NCBI RefSeq assembly: GCF_000691525.1
Contig: NZ_JMDW01000003.1
Location: forward strand, 1 to 64,000
Reading direction: 5' to 3'
Length of the DNA: 64,000 bases
From: Mycolicibacterium neoaurum ATCC 25795
GTDB taxonomy: Bacteria; Actinomycetota; Actinomycetes; Mycobacteriales; Mycobacteriaceae
Positions 52,788-62,053 of the stretch are shown here, one piece after another. Under the pieces are notes generated by a model. It saw nothing but the letters and a program-made list of their open reading frames with translations, did no database searches and was not told the origin of the DNA. The position numbers and the translations under genes were made by a program. Position 1 is the first letter of the stretch; every line of letters begins with the position of its first letter.

Positions 52788-53104
52788 CTGGGCAGGACGT
52801 CCGGGCAGTACACCCGGGCGGCGATACCGGCGAAGGTCGTGACGCCGTCCTTGCTCAGCTTGGTGTGATCGCGGACGTAGTAAACGGCCTTCTGCAGTTT
52901 TGCGCCGCTGCCGTCGCCGGCGATCTCGCACATCCGCTGGGCGATCCTCACGGCGTCCTCATCGCTGCCGACCTGCACGCCCTGCTGGGCGATCGCGGCG
53001 AGGAACTGCTCCTGGGTGAGTTCTTCGGCGGCGGCGGGCGCGGCGGCGCCGAGCCCGGCTCCGGCGGCCAGGACAACGGCGGCCAGCAAGCGCGTGACGG
53101 TCAT
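52784..53104 (-). CDS. Secreted DUF732 protein
   Basis: 106 residues from ATG 53104. Signal peptide to about residue 26 (LLAAVVLAAGAGLGAAAPAAA), then a small domain EELTQEQFLAAIAQQGVQVGSDEDAVRIAQRMCEIAG and a final VYCPDVLPS; the two cysteines probably pair. DUF732 proteins are common secreted mycobacterial proteins without a known role. Overlaps the SDR stop by four bases. Confidence 0.82.
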   Translation of the reverse strand: MTVTRLLAAVVLAAGAGLGAAAPAAAEELTQEQFLAAIAQQGVQVGSDEDAVRIAQRMCEIAGDGSGAKLQKAVYYVRDHTKLSKDGVTTFAGIAARVYCPDVLPS

Positions 53105-53180
53105 GTGCTCTCCTGTCCCAGCGTCGAGCGGGATACCTCGGCAGACGCTGTGGGGACTATCGACGGGATGGCCGTCGACG

Positions 53181-53669
53181 TTACCCAACGGGGTCGGCGG
53201 CCAGGGATTCGGCGGCGCGTTTCACGGCGTTGACGATGCCCTGGTAACCGGTGCACCGGCAGAAGTTCCCGGACAGGCCCTCACGGATCTCCTGGTCGGT
53301 GGGATCGGGGTTGTCGCGCAGCAATGCCGTGATGGATGTGACGAAACCGGGCGTGCAGAAGCCGCACTGCAGCCCGTGACATTCGCGCATGGCCGCCTGC
53401 ACGGCGGACAGGGTGCCGTCAGCATCGGCAATGCCCTCGACCGTGGTGACGTCCTGGCCGTCGGCCTGGACTGCCAACACCAGACACGCACGGACCGCCT
53501 GTCCCTCCAACAGCACCGTGCAGGCACCGCAGGCGCCGTGCTCACACCCCAGATGGGTTCCGGTCAGGCCGCAATTCTCCCGCAGGTGATCGGCCAGCGT
53601 GACGCGCGCCTCGACGCTGTCCCGGTAACGGCGGCCGTTCACGGTGATGTCGACCGGTAGTTCATGCAT
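53181..53669 (-). CDS. Molybdenum hydroxylase small (2Fe-2S) subunit, CoxS-like
   Basis: 162 residues from ATG 53669. Plant-type 2Fe-2S site Cys42, Cys47, Cys50 (CEHGACGAC) and Cys62, and a second site Cys102, Cys105, Cys137, Cys139 (CGFC, CRC). This is the usual iron-sulfur subunit of xanthine-oxidase-family enzymes, passing electrons from the molybdenum site to FAD. Overlaps coxM-like by eight bases. Confidence 0.92.
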   Translation of the reverse strand: MHELPVDITVNGRRYRDSVEARVTLADHLRENCGLTGTHLGCEHGACGACTVLLEGQAVRACLVLAVQADGQDVTTVEGIADADGTLSAVQAAMRECHGLQCGFCTPGFVTSITALLRDNPDPTDQEIREGLSGNFCRCTGYQGIVNAVKRAAESLAADPVG

Positions 53670-54537
53670 CGAGCGCCTCCTCGGTTGCGTCGGCCCATGC
53701 GCGGGCGACCATCGCCGAACCGACCCGGGTCCGGTAGGCCACCGATCCCTGCCGGTCGGCGGGGATGTCGAGCAGCTCGGACAGCGCCAACGCCCCGAAT
53801 TCCGCGGCGGTGATATCGGTGACGGGCCGGCCGAGCACGGCGCGTTCGGCCGGGGTGCCGCGCAACGGTGTGGACCCCAGGCCCAGTAGGCCCACCGCGC
53901 ACCGCCGCACCCGGTCATCGGCGTCGATCTCCACCGCCACGGTGGCGCCGGCAATGGCGAAATCGCCGTGCCGGCGCGCAAATTCGCGCACGGCGAAACC
54001 GGTGCGTCCAGACCAGACCGGGAACCGAACGGCACACAGCAGTTCGTCGCCGGCCAGCGCGTTCTCCCACAGTCCGGTGAAGAAGTCTGCTGCCGGTATC
54101 CGTCGGTCACCCCGTGCCGAGGCGGCATCGATGGTGGCGTCCAATGTCAGTGCCACCGCGGCGAACTCGGCGGCAGGGTCGGCGTGGGCGAGTGCACCGC
54201 CGAGGGTGCCGCGGTTGCGGATCTGGAAATGCCCGATATGCGGTGTAGCCAAGGACAGCAGCGGGACAGACTCGGCGACCTCGTCGTCCATCCCCACGAG
54301 TGCGTGGGAAGTACCCGCGCCGACCACCAGTTCATCGCCGTCGAGGTCGATGCCACACAACTCGGGGATCCGGGAGATGTCGACCAGGTTCTCGAAATGG
54401 GTGAGCCGCATGGCCAGTAGCGGGATCAGGCTCTGGCCGCCGGCGAGCACCTTTGCCTCGTCGCCCATCTCGGCGAGTGCCTGAAGCGCTTCGGCGACCG
54501 ATGCAGGGCGGTGGTAGGCGAAGGGGGCGGCCTTCAT
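53662..54537 (-). CDS. Molybdenum hydroxylase FAD subunit, CoxM-like
   Basis: 291 residues. FAD_binding_5 features: FAYHRPASVAEALQAL, AGGQSLIPLLAMR (about 32-44) for the FAD diphosphate, and RNRGTLGGALAHADPAAE (about 107-124). C-terminal CO-dehydrogenase flavoprotein domain follows. Medium subunit of the same complex. Overlaps the coxG-like gene by four bases. Confidence 0.92.
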   Translation of the reverse strand: MKAAPFAYHRPASVAEALQALAEMGDEAKVLAGGQSLIPLLAMRLTHFENLVDISRIPELCGIDLDGDELVVGAGTSHALVGMDDEVAESVPLLSLATPHIGHFQIRNRGTLGGALAHADPAAEFAAVALTLDATIDAASARGDRRIPAADFFTGLWENALAGDELLCAVRFPVWSGRTGFAVREFARRHGDFAIAGATVAVEIDADDRVRRCAVGLLGLGSTPLRGTPAERAVLGRPVTDITAAEFGALALSELLDIPADRQGSVAYRTRVGSAMVARAWADATEEALDA

Positions 54538-55232
54538 GCCAGCAGCCTCGACAGGCCGGCGATCAGTTCGTCTGCCCTGGCCACCGCCGGACTCACGGAG
54601 TTGCGCCGGCGCCCGACGAGGAAGCCGATCACGCCCGCTGCGGCGGCCGCGCCGAGCACCGGCCCATACCGCTTGGCCATGGGAACGGCGACGAGCGTGA
54701 ACAGATCGACCGAGTCGGCTCCCGGTTGGGCGGCCACCGCGGCGTTCTCCGCGGTCGGTGCTGTCGTGGATTGTGCGGATACCGTTGCGCCACCGAGCAA
54801 CTCTGCTTCCAGGCGGCGTGCGAACTGGGCGATCAGATTTCCCGACACATCGGCGAGCACACCCCGGCCGAACTGGGCCGCCTTTCCGGAGATGGCCAGG
54901 TCGGTGGTGATCACCACGGTGGTGGCATCACCCTCATCCTTGAGCTGTGCTGTCACCGTTGCGGCGGCGGTGCCATTGCCGCGGGTCTCCTTGCCTTCGG
55001 CCTTGAGCACCAGCCGTCGGGCAGCAACGTCCTTCTCCTCGTAGGTGGCAACTCCCTTGTAGGACACCGTGATCGGGCCGACCTTGACCTTGACGGCGCC
55101 GGTGAAGTCGTCACCGTCGACACTGAGCAGGGTGGCGCCGGGCAGGCAGGGTGCCACCCGCTCCACGTCGGTGAAGACGTCCCAGACCGTCGCGGCCGGT
55201 ACCGCGACCCGGAATTCATTGTTGAGTTCCAC
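54534..55232 (-). CDS. CoxG-like SRPBCC protein with C-terminal membrane anchor
   Basis: 232 residues. SRPBCC fold: FRVAVPAATVWDVFTDVERVAPCLPGATL, GAVKVKVGPITVSYKGVATYEE, then a linker with a hydrophobic helix YGPVLGAAAAAGVIGFLVGRRR near the end. CoxG proteins recruit the hydroxylase to the membrane or bind menaquinone. Two bases after the large subunit. Confidence 0.88.
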   Translation of the reverse strand: MELNNEFRVAVPAATVWDVFTDVERVAPCLPGATLLSVDGDDFTGAVKVKVGPITVSYKGVATYEEKDVAARRLVLKAEGKETRGNGTAAATVTAQLKDEGDATTVVITTDLAISGKAAQFGRGVLADVSGNLIAQFARRLEAELLGGATVSAQSTTAPTAENAAVAAQPGADSVDLFTLVAVPMAKRYGPVLGAAAAAGVIGFLVGRRRNSVSPAVARADELIAGLSRLLA

Positions 55233-55234
55233 GA

Positions 55235-57562
55235 TCAGCGGTCCTTCCGTTGCGCGGCAGCTTCGATGAGGTCGACGATGGCCGCAGGGGTGGCCGGCAT
55301 CGAGGTGACGGTGACGCCGAGCGGCGCCAGCGCGTCGTTGATGGCATTGATGACCGCTGGGGGCGACCCGATGGCCCCGCCCTCGCCTGCACCCTTGTAG
55401 CCACCGACGCCGGGACCGGGAATCTCCACGTGGCCGAACTCGATGGGCGGGATCTCGGTGGCCGTCGGCAGCAGATAGTCGACGAACGTGGAAGCGACGG
55501 GGTTGCCCGCGTCGTCATAAGCCAGGTGCTCCAGCAGTGCACCACCGATGCCCTGGACCGTGCCACCGGCGACCTGACCCTCGACCACGTTCGGATTGAT
55601 CATCGGCCCGACGTCCTCACTGACGATATAGCGGGTCAGCGAGACCTGTCCGGTGACGATGTCGACCTCACAGGTGCACACGTGGGTCGCGTTGGCCCAG
55701 TGGATCATCGCCTGCGAGTTGAACCGCGCGGTCGCTTCGAGCGTCGGGGGGACGCCACCCAGTTGGGCCGGCTCGTAGTAGGAACGGTAGGCGATATCGG
55801 CGAAGCTGACCGACCTGTCCGGATCGGAGCGCACCGTGGCGGTGGAGTCGCCGAGGGCGATGTCGTCGGCATCGACGCCGAGGATGTGTGCGGCGATCGC
55901 GACGATCTGTCCGCGCAAGATCGAGCCCGCCTCGTGCACGGCACCGGCCGTCATGGGGCCGCTGCGACTGCCTTGTGTCCCGGCCCCGTACGGTGTGACC
56001 GCGGTGTCACCTTGGATGGTGGATACATCGTCGATGTTCGCGCCAAGGGCATCCGCGGTCAGCTGGACGACGGTGGTCTCGATGCTGTTACCTGCCGAAC
56101 CGCCGTTGACGTACACGTTGATCTTGCCGGTCGACTCCATCCGGATGGTGGCACCTTCGGTGGCCAGGTGCCCGGTCGCGGCGCCGGTCGGCTCGATATA
56201 GGCCGAGAAGCCCAGGCCGATATAGCGGCCGTGCGCCAATGCCTGCTCCTGCGCCTTGCGGAAGCCCTCGTGGTCGAGAATCTTCACCGCCTGCTCGAAG
56301 GTGTCCGCAGGAGCGCAGTTGTCGTACGGCATGCCGTTGGGGTTGAAGAACGGCATCTCGTCACCGCGCAGGATGTTGATCCTGCGCAACTCCACAGGGT
56401 CCATCCCGATCTTGCGGGCAGCGATGTCGAGAAGCATTTCCCGGGTGAGGGTTTCGTACTGCCACGGCCCGCGATAGGCGTGCAGGCCCGGGGTGTTGGA
56501 GAACACCGTCTTGTAATTGAAGCTGGCCTTCGGAACGCGGTACGGGCCCGGGAAGAACATCCCGATGGCCGCGGTGGTGAGCACCGGATAAGGCGTCGGG
56601 TACGCCCCGATGTCCTGGATGAAGTCGATGTCGGCGGCCAGGATCCTGCCGTCGGCGTCGAACGCCATTCGCACGGTGCCGTCGACGTGGCGGGATTGGC
56701 CGGCCGACATCAGATTCTCGCGGCGATCCTCGATCCATTTGAGCGGACCGGGCACCTTGCGGGCGGCCAGCATGATGCACATGTCTTCCCGCAGCGGCAC
56801 GACCTTCTGACCGAACCCGCCACCGGTGTCCCGCACGATCACCCGCACACCCTGTGCCGGGATGCCGAGCAGACGAGCGGCGAAGGCGCGCAGCTCATGC
56901 GGGGTCTGGCTGGATCCCCACACCGTGAGCTCCGAGGTGCCCGCGGTCCACTCGACGACGATGCCGCGCGTCTCCATCGGAACCGGGACGTACATCTGCT
57001 GGTAGATGCGTTCCTTTACGACATGGGCTGCGTTGGCGAAGACGTCCTCGTCGGGCGGCATGCCGCCCATTCCGCCGGCCACGTTGTCGGGGTATGCCTG
57101 GTGCACCACGACTTCGGCGCCGATGGCTTTGCGGAAGTCGGCGAGGGCGGGAAGGGGCGTGTAGTCCACATCGACCAGATCGGCGGCGTCCTCGGCGAGC
57201 CTGCGGCTTGCGGCGACGACAAGGGCCACCGGGTCTCCGACGAACTTCACCTCACCGTCTGCCAGTGGGGGGCGGGGCGTGTCAGCGATGTCCTTACCGG
57301 CCACCGCATGCCAGGCCTCGCGGACGTCTGGATTGATATCGGCCGCGGTGAAGACCGCCTGCACGCCCGGCAGCGCCAGTGCCGCCGCGGTGTCGATGCC
57401 GTTGACGGTGGCGCGCGCGAAGGGACTGCGCACGAAGCAGGCGTGCAGCATGCCGGGTCGTTGGATGTCATCGACGTAGGTGCCCCGGCCGGTCAGCAAC
57501 CGGGTGTCCTCGACACGGGGGACGCGGGCGCCGGCGTATCGGGTGTCGACGGTTCCCGTCAC
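55235..57562 (-). CDS. Molybdenum hydroxylase large subunit, CoxL-like but not form I
   Basis: 775 residues. Xanthine-dehydrogenase-family large subunit: RVEDTRLLTGRGTYVDDI start, FVGDPVALVVA, VIVRDTGGGFGQKV, GDTAVTPYGAGTQGSRS and the near-terminal GAGEGGAIGSPPAVINAINDAL (Glu of the active site). The active-site loop reads AYRGPWQ at 362-368; true form I CO dehydrogenases have AYxCSFR here, with the copper-ligand Cys. The substrate is therefore not CO. Molybdopterin is needed; XdhC is upstream. Preceded by a TAGGAT -10 box at 57632-57637. Confidence 0.9.
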   Translation of the reverse strand: MTGTVDTRYAGARVPRVEDTRLLTGRGTYVDDIQRPGMLHACFVRSPFARATVNGIDTAAALALPGVQAVFTAADINPDVREAWHAVAGKDIADTPRPPLADGEVKFVGDPVALVVAASRRLAEDAADLVDVDYTPLPALADFRKAIGAEVVVHQAYPDNVAGGMGGMPPDEDVFANAAHVVKERIYQQMYVPVPMETRGIVVEWTAGTSELTVWGSSQTPHELRAFAARLLGIPAQGVRVIVRDTGGGFGQKVVPLREDMCIMLAARKVPGPLKWIEDRRENLMSAGQSRHVDGTVRMAFDADGRILAADIDFIQDIGAYPTPYPVLTTAAIGMFFPGPYRVPKASFNYKTVFSNTPGLHAYRGPWQYETLTREMLLDIAARKIGMDPVELRRINILRGDEMPFFNPNGMPYDNCAPADTFEQAVKILDHEGFRKAQEQALAHGRYIGLGFSAYIEPTGAATGHLATEGATIRMESTGKINVYVNGGSAGNSIETTVVQLTADALGANIDDVSTIQGDTAVTPYGAGTQGSRSGPMTAGAVHEAGSILRGQIVAIAAHILGVDADDIALGDSTATVRSDPDRSVSFADIAYRSYYEPAQLGGVPPTLEATARFNSQAMIHWANATHVCTCEVDIVTGQVSLTRYIVSEDVGPMINPNVVEGQVAGGTVQGIGGALLEHLAYDDAGNPVASTFVDYLLPTATEIPPIEFGHVEIPGPGVGGYKGAGEGGAIGSPPAVINAINDALAPLGVTVTSMPATPAAIVDLIEAAAQRKDR

Positions 57563-57628
57563 TGCTGACTCCCCTCGTTCGCCACTCTTCGTGCGTAAGC
57601 GACTGGCTCATGCCCGAATGCAAGTGAA

Positions 57629-57637
57629 ATTATCCTA
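57629..57637 (-). promoter_or_regulatory. -10 box of the hydroxylase cluster
   Basis: On the minus strand TAGGATAAT carries two overlapping -10 hexamers (TAGGAT, GATAAT) about 67 bases before the large-subunit start, in the 111-base gap after xdhC. The 6-base inverted repeat GAATGC/GCATTC (57616-57621, 57650-57655) flanks it. Confidence 0.4.
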
Positions 57638-57673
57638 CACAGAGAGGTCGCATTCCAGAAAGGGAGAGTCGCG

Positions 57674-58822
57674 TTATCGCTGGTCGTCCGCGCGTTCGTG
57701 GTGGATTCGCCCGTCGACCGCCGTGAGCGGCCGCCCGCCGCCGCCCCACCGGCGGGCGATGATCTCGGCGACGATCGAGACAGCGGTTTCTTCGGGAGTG
57801 CGCGCGCCCAGATCCAGTCCGATCGGGCTGGACAAGCGGTCGAGCTCAGCGGCACTCAGTCCCGCCTCGGCAAGTCGGGTCAACCGGTCGGAATTCGTGC
57901 GTCGCGAGCCCATCGCGCCCACATACCCGACCTCGGGGAGTCGCAGTGCCACCTCGAGGGCCGGCACGTCGAACTTGGGATCGTGGGTCAGTACGCAGAT
58001 GGCGGTGCGGCCGTCGATGGCCTCGTCGTCTCGCTGGGCCCGCAGGTATCGGTCCGGCCAGTCGACCACCACTTCGTCGGCGGCCGGAAAACGGGCCGGG
58101 GTGGCGAAGACCGGACGTGCGTCACATACCGTTACGCGGTAGCCCAGGAAATCGGCCTGGCGTGCCAGGGCCGCAGCGAAATCGATCGCACCGACGATCA
58201 CCATCCGCGGCCGGGGCGCGTAGCTGGCGACGAAGACCTCCATACCTCGATCGTCGGTCTCGTCGACCCGCTCGCCGTCCGGACCATAGGACAACACCGC
58301 AGTCTGTCCGGCCAGCAGCAGACCTCGCGCATCGTCGATGACGGCGGCATCGGCTCGTGCCGATCCCAGTGAACCGTCCGCACTGCCGGGCTCAATGAGG
58401 ATCCGCCGCCCGATCCGGCCTGCATCGGGATGCGAGATCACGGTGGCGACGGATATCGGCCGGTGGTTGTCGATCGCCTCGGCCAGCGCCGAAAGCTGCG
58501 GAAATGTCTGTTCGGAGACCGCTTCGACGAAGACGTCCAGAATTCCTCCGCAGGTCAGTCCGACGGCGAAGGCGTCGTCATCGGTGATGCCGTAGCGCTG
58601 CAATTTCGGCGAACCGGTCGCTACGACTTCGGTGGCGAGCTCGTATACCGCACCCTCCACGCAACCGCCGGATACCGATCCGGCGACGCTGCCGTCGGGC
58701 GCCACCGCCAATGCCGCGCCGGCCGGCCGGGGAGCGGAATGGATGGTGCGCACGACCGTGGCCACACCGGCGGTACCGCCGGAACGCCAGATGTCCAGCA
58801 ACTCACCGAGAATCTCTCGCAC
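57674..58822 (-). CDS. XdhC/CoxF-family molybdenum-cofactor maturation protein
   Basis: 382 residues. N-terminal XdhC domain with SAPRPAGAALAVAPDGSVAGSVSGGCVEGAVYELA (about 28-62) and GLTCGGILDVFVE; C-terminal Rossmann domain (about 205-310) with MVIVGAIDFAAALARQADFLGYRVTVCDARPVFA, then GYVGAMGSRRT. XdhC delivers sulfurated molybdopterin-cytosine dinucleotide to the large subunit. The Rossmann glycine motif is GAIDFA rather than GxGxxG. Upstream of the hydroxylase genes on the same strand. Confidence 0.9.
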   Translation of the reverse strand: MREILGELLDIWRSGGTAGVATVVRTIHSAPRPAGAALAVAPDGSVAGSVSGGCVEGAVYELATEVVATGSPKLQRYGITDDDAFAVGLTCGGILDVFVEAVSEQTFPQLSALAEAIDNHRPISVATVISHPDAGRIGRRILIEPGSADGSLGSARADAAVIDDARGLLLAGQTAVLSYGPDGERVDETDDRGMEVFVASYAPRPRMVIVGAIDFAAALARQADFLGYRVTVCDARPVFATPARFPAADEVVVDWPDRYLRAQRDDEAIDGRTAICVLTHDPKFDVPALEVALRLPEVGYVGAMGSRRTNSDRLTRLAEAGLSAAELDRLSSPIGLDLGARTPEETAVSIVAEIIARRWGGGGRPLTAVDGRIHHERADDQR

Positions 58823-58891
58823 GACCGAAGTCTATGTGCGACCGCCGGTGCTGCTCGCGGCGGAATCGAATGCCGAACCGTGGATGTCCGA

Positions 58892-59356
58892 CTAGCGGTT
58901 GCGGGTCCACATGCAGTGACCGGTCATGACGATATCGAACAATCGCGGCACCACCACGAGGGTCAGCGGTTGGCCGGGCGGGGCGTTCGTGGTCGAAGGG
59001 GGGCCGACGACACCTGCACTGACGACGCCCTGTTGCGTTGCACCGCAAGACGTTTGTGGATCCAGCGGGGTAGCAGTCCAGGTTCCCGAGGCCAGGTTCG
59101 GGTTACGCAGCCCCTCACCGTGCAGGGCCATGTCCGGACCGAAGCTCACCCAGCGATCGCTGGGATCCCCGGGCACCGTCACCGCCGCCCACCGTCCGCC
59201 CGTGCACACCAGCGGCAGGACGTGGCCGGCCTGCATCGTGGTGACACCGGTCAGGTCAGGTGTGCACGGAGTGTTCGGTGCCGGCGGATCGGCATGCGCC
59301 GGCGCCGCCGACACCAGCGCCGCGAACGTCACCGCCGTGATCGTGCGGGTACGCAT
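58892..59356 (-). CDS. Secreted hypothetical protein
   Basis: 154 residues. Signal peptide to about residue 22 (TAVTFAALVSAAPAHA). The mature part has four cysteines (PCTPD, LVCTGG, SCGATQ, GHCMWT), likely two disulfides, and a GRWAAVTVPGDPSDRWVSFG segment of a small beta fold. One base after the DUF4185 gene, so co-transcribed. Not recognised. Confidence 0.75.
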   Translation of the reverse strand: MRTRTITAVTFAALVSAAPAHADPPAPNTPCTPDLTGVTTMQAGHVLPLVCTGGRWAAVTVPGDPSDRWVSFGPDMALHGEGLRNPNLASGTWTATPLDPQTSCGATQQGVVSAGVVGPPSTTNAPPGQPLTLVVVPRLFDIVMTGHCMWTRNR

Positions 59357-59357
59357 G

Positions 59358-61565
59358 TCAGAGCTTGGCGAGGTCGGTTTTCACCAGCCACACGTTGTAG
59401 TCGTTCCACACCGAGAGGTTGAAGTACAGCTCGGTGCCGGTGCCCAGCGTCGAGGGCGACCACGGATGCATCATCGGCGCGTAGATGCCGCCACCCTGCT
59501 GTCCCATCAACACCGTCGGTGCCGACCATCCGCCCTCGGGGCGATCCGAGGTGCGCAGGATGATGTTGTTGAACTGATCCCCGTGCAGGGCAACGTATTT
59601 CCCGAGCTGCTTGTTGTACTGCACCGACATCTCGCTGACCTGGTTGCCGGCTTTGGCGATACCGCACGCCCCGGTCTCGCGACCGAAGATGGGGGAGGCC
59701 TTGCCCGGGTCGTTGCGGTACCAGCCGGCGCTATAGGCGCCGATGCCGAACAGCCAGCCGCTGCTGCCCGCACTGTAGTACTCGTACTTGGTGACATCCA
59801 GGATGTCCTTCTCGGCCACCCGCGATACGAAGGCCTGACCCTGCCGGCCGTTCGGCGTTCCGTAGGAGTACACGAACCCGTCACCGGGCCGCACGAATGC
59901 GCCCTGCTGGAAGTTCGCGTTACCGCCGAAGTTGGTGCGCACACTGCTCGGGGCGATGTACCAGTTCTCGCCGTTGTCCTCCGAATAGGCGATGGCCGAA
60001 TAGTTGGTCGACCATTGTCCCGCCGCCCCCCACTGCTTGACCGACATGAAGCTGAGGTACTGGGTCGCACCGTATTTGGTACCCGGGGTGGGAACCGAGA
60101 TGCCGGCCGTCGGGATCAGCGTCACGCCCGTCGGCAGTCCCTTGGGGAGCCGTTCGGGCAGGATGATCTGCCTGGCGTAATGCTCCTCCCACAGCGGGGA
60201 GCCGCCGAACATGTTGCCGTTGAACCACTGTCCGCCCGGCACGGCAAGGCCGTCGGCAAGGTTGCGGTCCGGGCTGCGGAACAGCGTGTTCAGCCGCCAG
60301 GTGCCGGTCATGTTGGGGCCGCCGAAGGTGTCGCCGAAGGCGATGAGCACCTGGCTCTCGTTGATCGGGGTGCTGGGGTCGTCGGGAATTCCGTTGTCCC
60401 ACATGGTCCCGACGTCGGTGCCCCAGATCCCATACCGGTTGAAGGTGTCATTGGGGGCGAAGTTTCCGGTGACCCAATCCACGAAACTGGTAGACGGGCT
60501 GAACTGATAGCCCAGCGGGGGGAAGCCGGGACGCGGGTTGATCGCGGCCGCGGCCAGCGCGCGCGCCGAGGTGTCGGTGGCGGCGGCTGCCGCATTGGCC
60601 GCCGCGGCTGCGGCGGCGTGCGCGGGATCGAGTCGGCTGAGCAGGTTGTCCACCTCGCGCCGGGCGAAGGCCAGCAGCGCCCATGCCAGGGTCGGCGCGC
60701 TCGGGGAGCCCGGAACCACGCCCGCCGCCCAGTCGAGCACGTTGGCGACGACCTTCACCACGCCGGTCAGCGGATGCGCCGAGGCGGTGGCGGCCGGTCG
60801 GGCGGCACTGTCGGTGACGGTGGCGGTGGCCAGGGTGCGTGCCGGGGCGAACACCGCGACGTTGCCGGCCGCGGCCAAGGTGTCCGACGGGTCGGCGACC
60901 CGGGTGGTGGTCAGGCTCGCGGTCTTGGTGGTGGTCCGTGAGTCGGTGGCGCCGGGCGTGGCTGCACCGGGCTCGGGCGGCGAGCTGACTTGCTCCGTGG
61001 TCGGCGATACGCCGTGTGGCCGGTCGGATTGGCGTGCGGTGACGCGCGGTGCGGTCGGGGCCGGCTGCTCTGCCGGATCGTCCTTGTCGGTCGGCGTCGA
61101 ACCGGGTTCGACGTCAGGGGACTCGTGCTCGGTGCCACCGGTGGAATCACCGGGCGGCTCGTCGTCGATCTTGGACCCGTCGATGACGTCATCGCCGGAC
61201 TTTTCGTCGGACCCGGCGCCTTGTCCGGTACCACCGGACGTGACGCTCTTGTCGTTCTCGCGGTCGTCGTCGCGCTCTCGGGGCGTGCCGCCGATGCCGG
61301 GACCTTCGGATTCCTCGGTGTTCTGGCTGGTCTTCTGGCCCGAACCCGCGGTGCTGCCCGCACCCGACGACGTCGTCGTCGAGGGTCCGCCGGTGCTGTT
61401 GGACGCGCTCGACGAATTGCCGGCGCCGCCCGAATCGCTGCCCTCAGCCGCGGCGATGCCGTGCCCGCTGACGATCGCCGTTCCGACGCCCAGCGCCACG
61501 GCCAGGCCCCCGACGCGACCCACCGCCAGCCCCCCGCCCCGCCAGAAGAACGTCGATGAGCCCAT
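59358..61565 (-). CDS. DUF4185 secreted protein, possible GH183 arabinanase
   Basis: 735 residues. N-terminal signal or anchor helix about 12-41 (GGLAVALGVGTAIVSGHGIAAA), then a long Ser/Thr/Gly/Asp/Glu-rich low-complexity linker to about 210 and an Ala-rich region to about 340. The C-terminal 400 residues form the DUF4185 domain, with GTDVGTMWDNG, LIAFGDTFGG, WFNGNMFGG, NGENWYIAPSSV and GDQFNNIILRTSD. Some DUF4185 proteins have been shown to be endo-D-arabinanases (family GH183). The catalytic acids cannot be assigned by eye, so arabinan cleavage is an inference. Followed by the small secreted protein. Confidence 0.85.
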   Translation of the reverse strand: MGSSTFFWRGGGLAVGRVGGLAVALGVGTAIVSGHGIAAAEGSDSGGAGNSSSASNSTGGPSTTTSSGAGSTAGSGQKTSQNTEESEGPGIGGTPRERDDDRENDKSVTSGGTGQGAGSDEKSGDDVIDGSKIDDEPPGDSTGGTEHESPDVEPGSTPTDKDDPAEQPAPTAPRVTARQSDRPHGVSPTTEQVSSPPEPGAATPGATDSRTTTKTASLTTTRVADPSDTLAAAGNVAVFAPARTLATATVTDSAARPAATASAHPLTGVVKVVANVLDWAAGVVPGSPSAPTLAWALLAFARREVDNLLSRLDPAHAAAAAAANAAAAATDTSARALAAAAINPRPGFPPLGYQFSPSTSFVDWVTGNFAPNDTFNRYGIWGTDVGTMWDNGIPDDPSTPINESQVLIAFGDTFGGPNMTGTWRLNTLFRSPDRNLADGLAVPGGQWFNGNMFGGSPLWEEHYARQIILPERLPKGLPTGVTLIPTAGISVPTPGTKYGATQYLSFMSVKQWGAAGQWSTNYSAIAYSEDNGENWYIAPSSVRTNFGGNANFQQGAFVRPGDGFVYSYGTPNGRQGQAFVSRVAEKDILDVTKYEYYSAGSSGWLFGIGAYSAGWYRNDPGKASPIFGRETGACGIAKAGNQVSEMSVQYNKQLGKYVALHGDQFNNIILRTSDRPEGGWSAPTVLMGQQGGGIYAPMMHPWSPSTLGTGTELYFNLSVWNDYNVWLVKTDLAKL

Positions 61566-61687
61566 GATGGTGCCTCCGTGCTGTCCGCCCCCGGCCCAAC
61601 AAGTACCTCTAATAGAACCTCAGCAAAGCCGTTAACGGAAGAGGCAATTAACGCAAGCGCCGCGACCGGTCCGGCCGGCCGGGGGAT

Positions 61688-62053
61688 TCAGCCGTGCAGA
61701 CCGGCCTCACGCAGCGCCTCGATGTAGAGATCGGTCGCTTCGTCGATTCCGTTACCCGCCCAGGCGTCCACGATCGCGACGCGGTCGGCAACCAGTTGGA
61801 CGCGGTTGGCCCAGCGCTCGAAATCGGCATCGCGACGCAGCTGATCGATCTGCGCTCGGCTGCCCTGGATGAGGAAGAAGCCACCGAGTTCGGTGGTCTG
61901 GGGCTTGAGGATGGCGGTGTCGTACCGTTCGATGCGCCCGGTCTCGGCCAGCTCGGTGAGGAAGTCCCGAGACGATTTCAGGGTCTCCAGTGCCAGCGCC
62001 TCGCGGCCCTGGGTGGGCAAACCCCAGGCAACCCAGAATCCGGCATCGGCCAC
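61688..62053 (-). CDS. Hypothetical protein, dimeric alpha/beta-barrel-like
   Basis: 121 residues from ATG 62053. Sequence GFWVAWGLPTQGREALALETLKSS, then GRIERYDTAILKPQTTELGGFFLIQGSRAQIDQLRRD, suggests a ferredoxin-like alpha/beta sandwich as in the YCII/EthD-type barrels, with a terminal helix. No catalytic residue is assignable. It faces away from the 55-residue gene at 62150. Not part of a clear operon. Confidence 0.7.
   Translation of the reverse strand: MADAGFWVAWGLPTQGREALALETLKSSRDFLTELAETGRIERYDTAILKPQTTELGGFFLIQGSRAQIDQLRRDADFERWANRVQLVADRVAIVDAWAGNGIDEATDLYIEALREAGLHG

Noticed and set aside
55250..57568. 772-residue open frame on the plus strand opposite the CoxL-like gene
   Set aside because: It is the antisense shadow of a GC-rich gene; it shows no motif, and the minus strand has a complete molybdenum hydroxylase.
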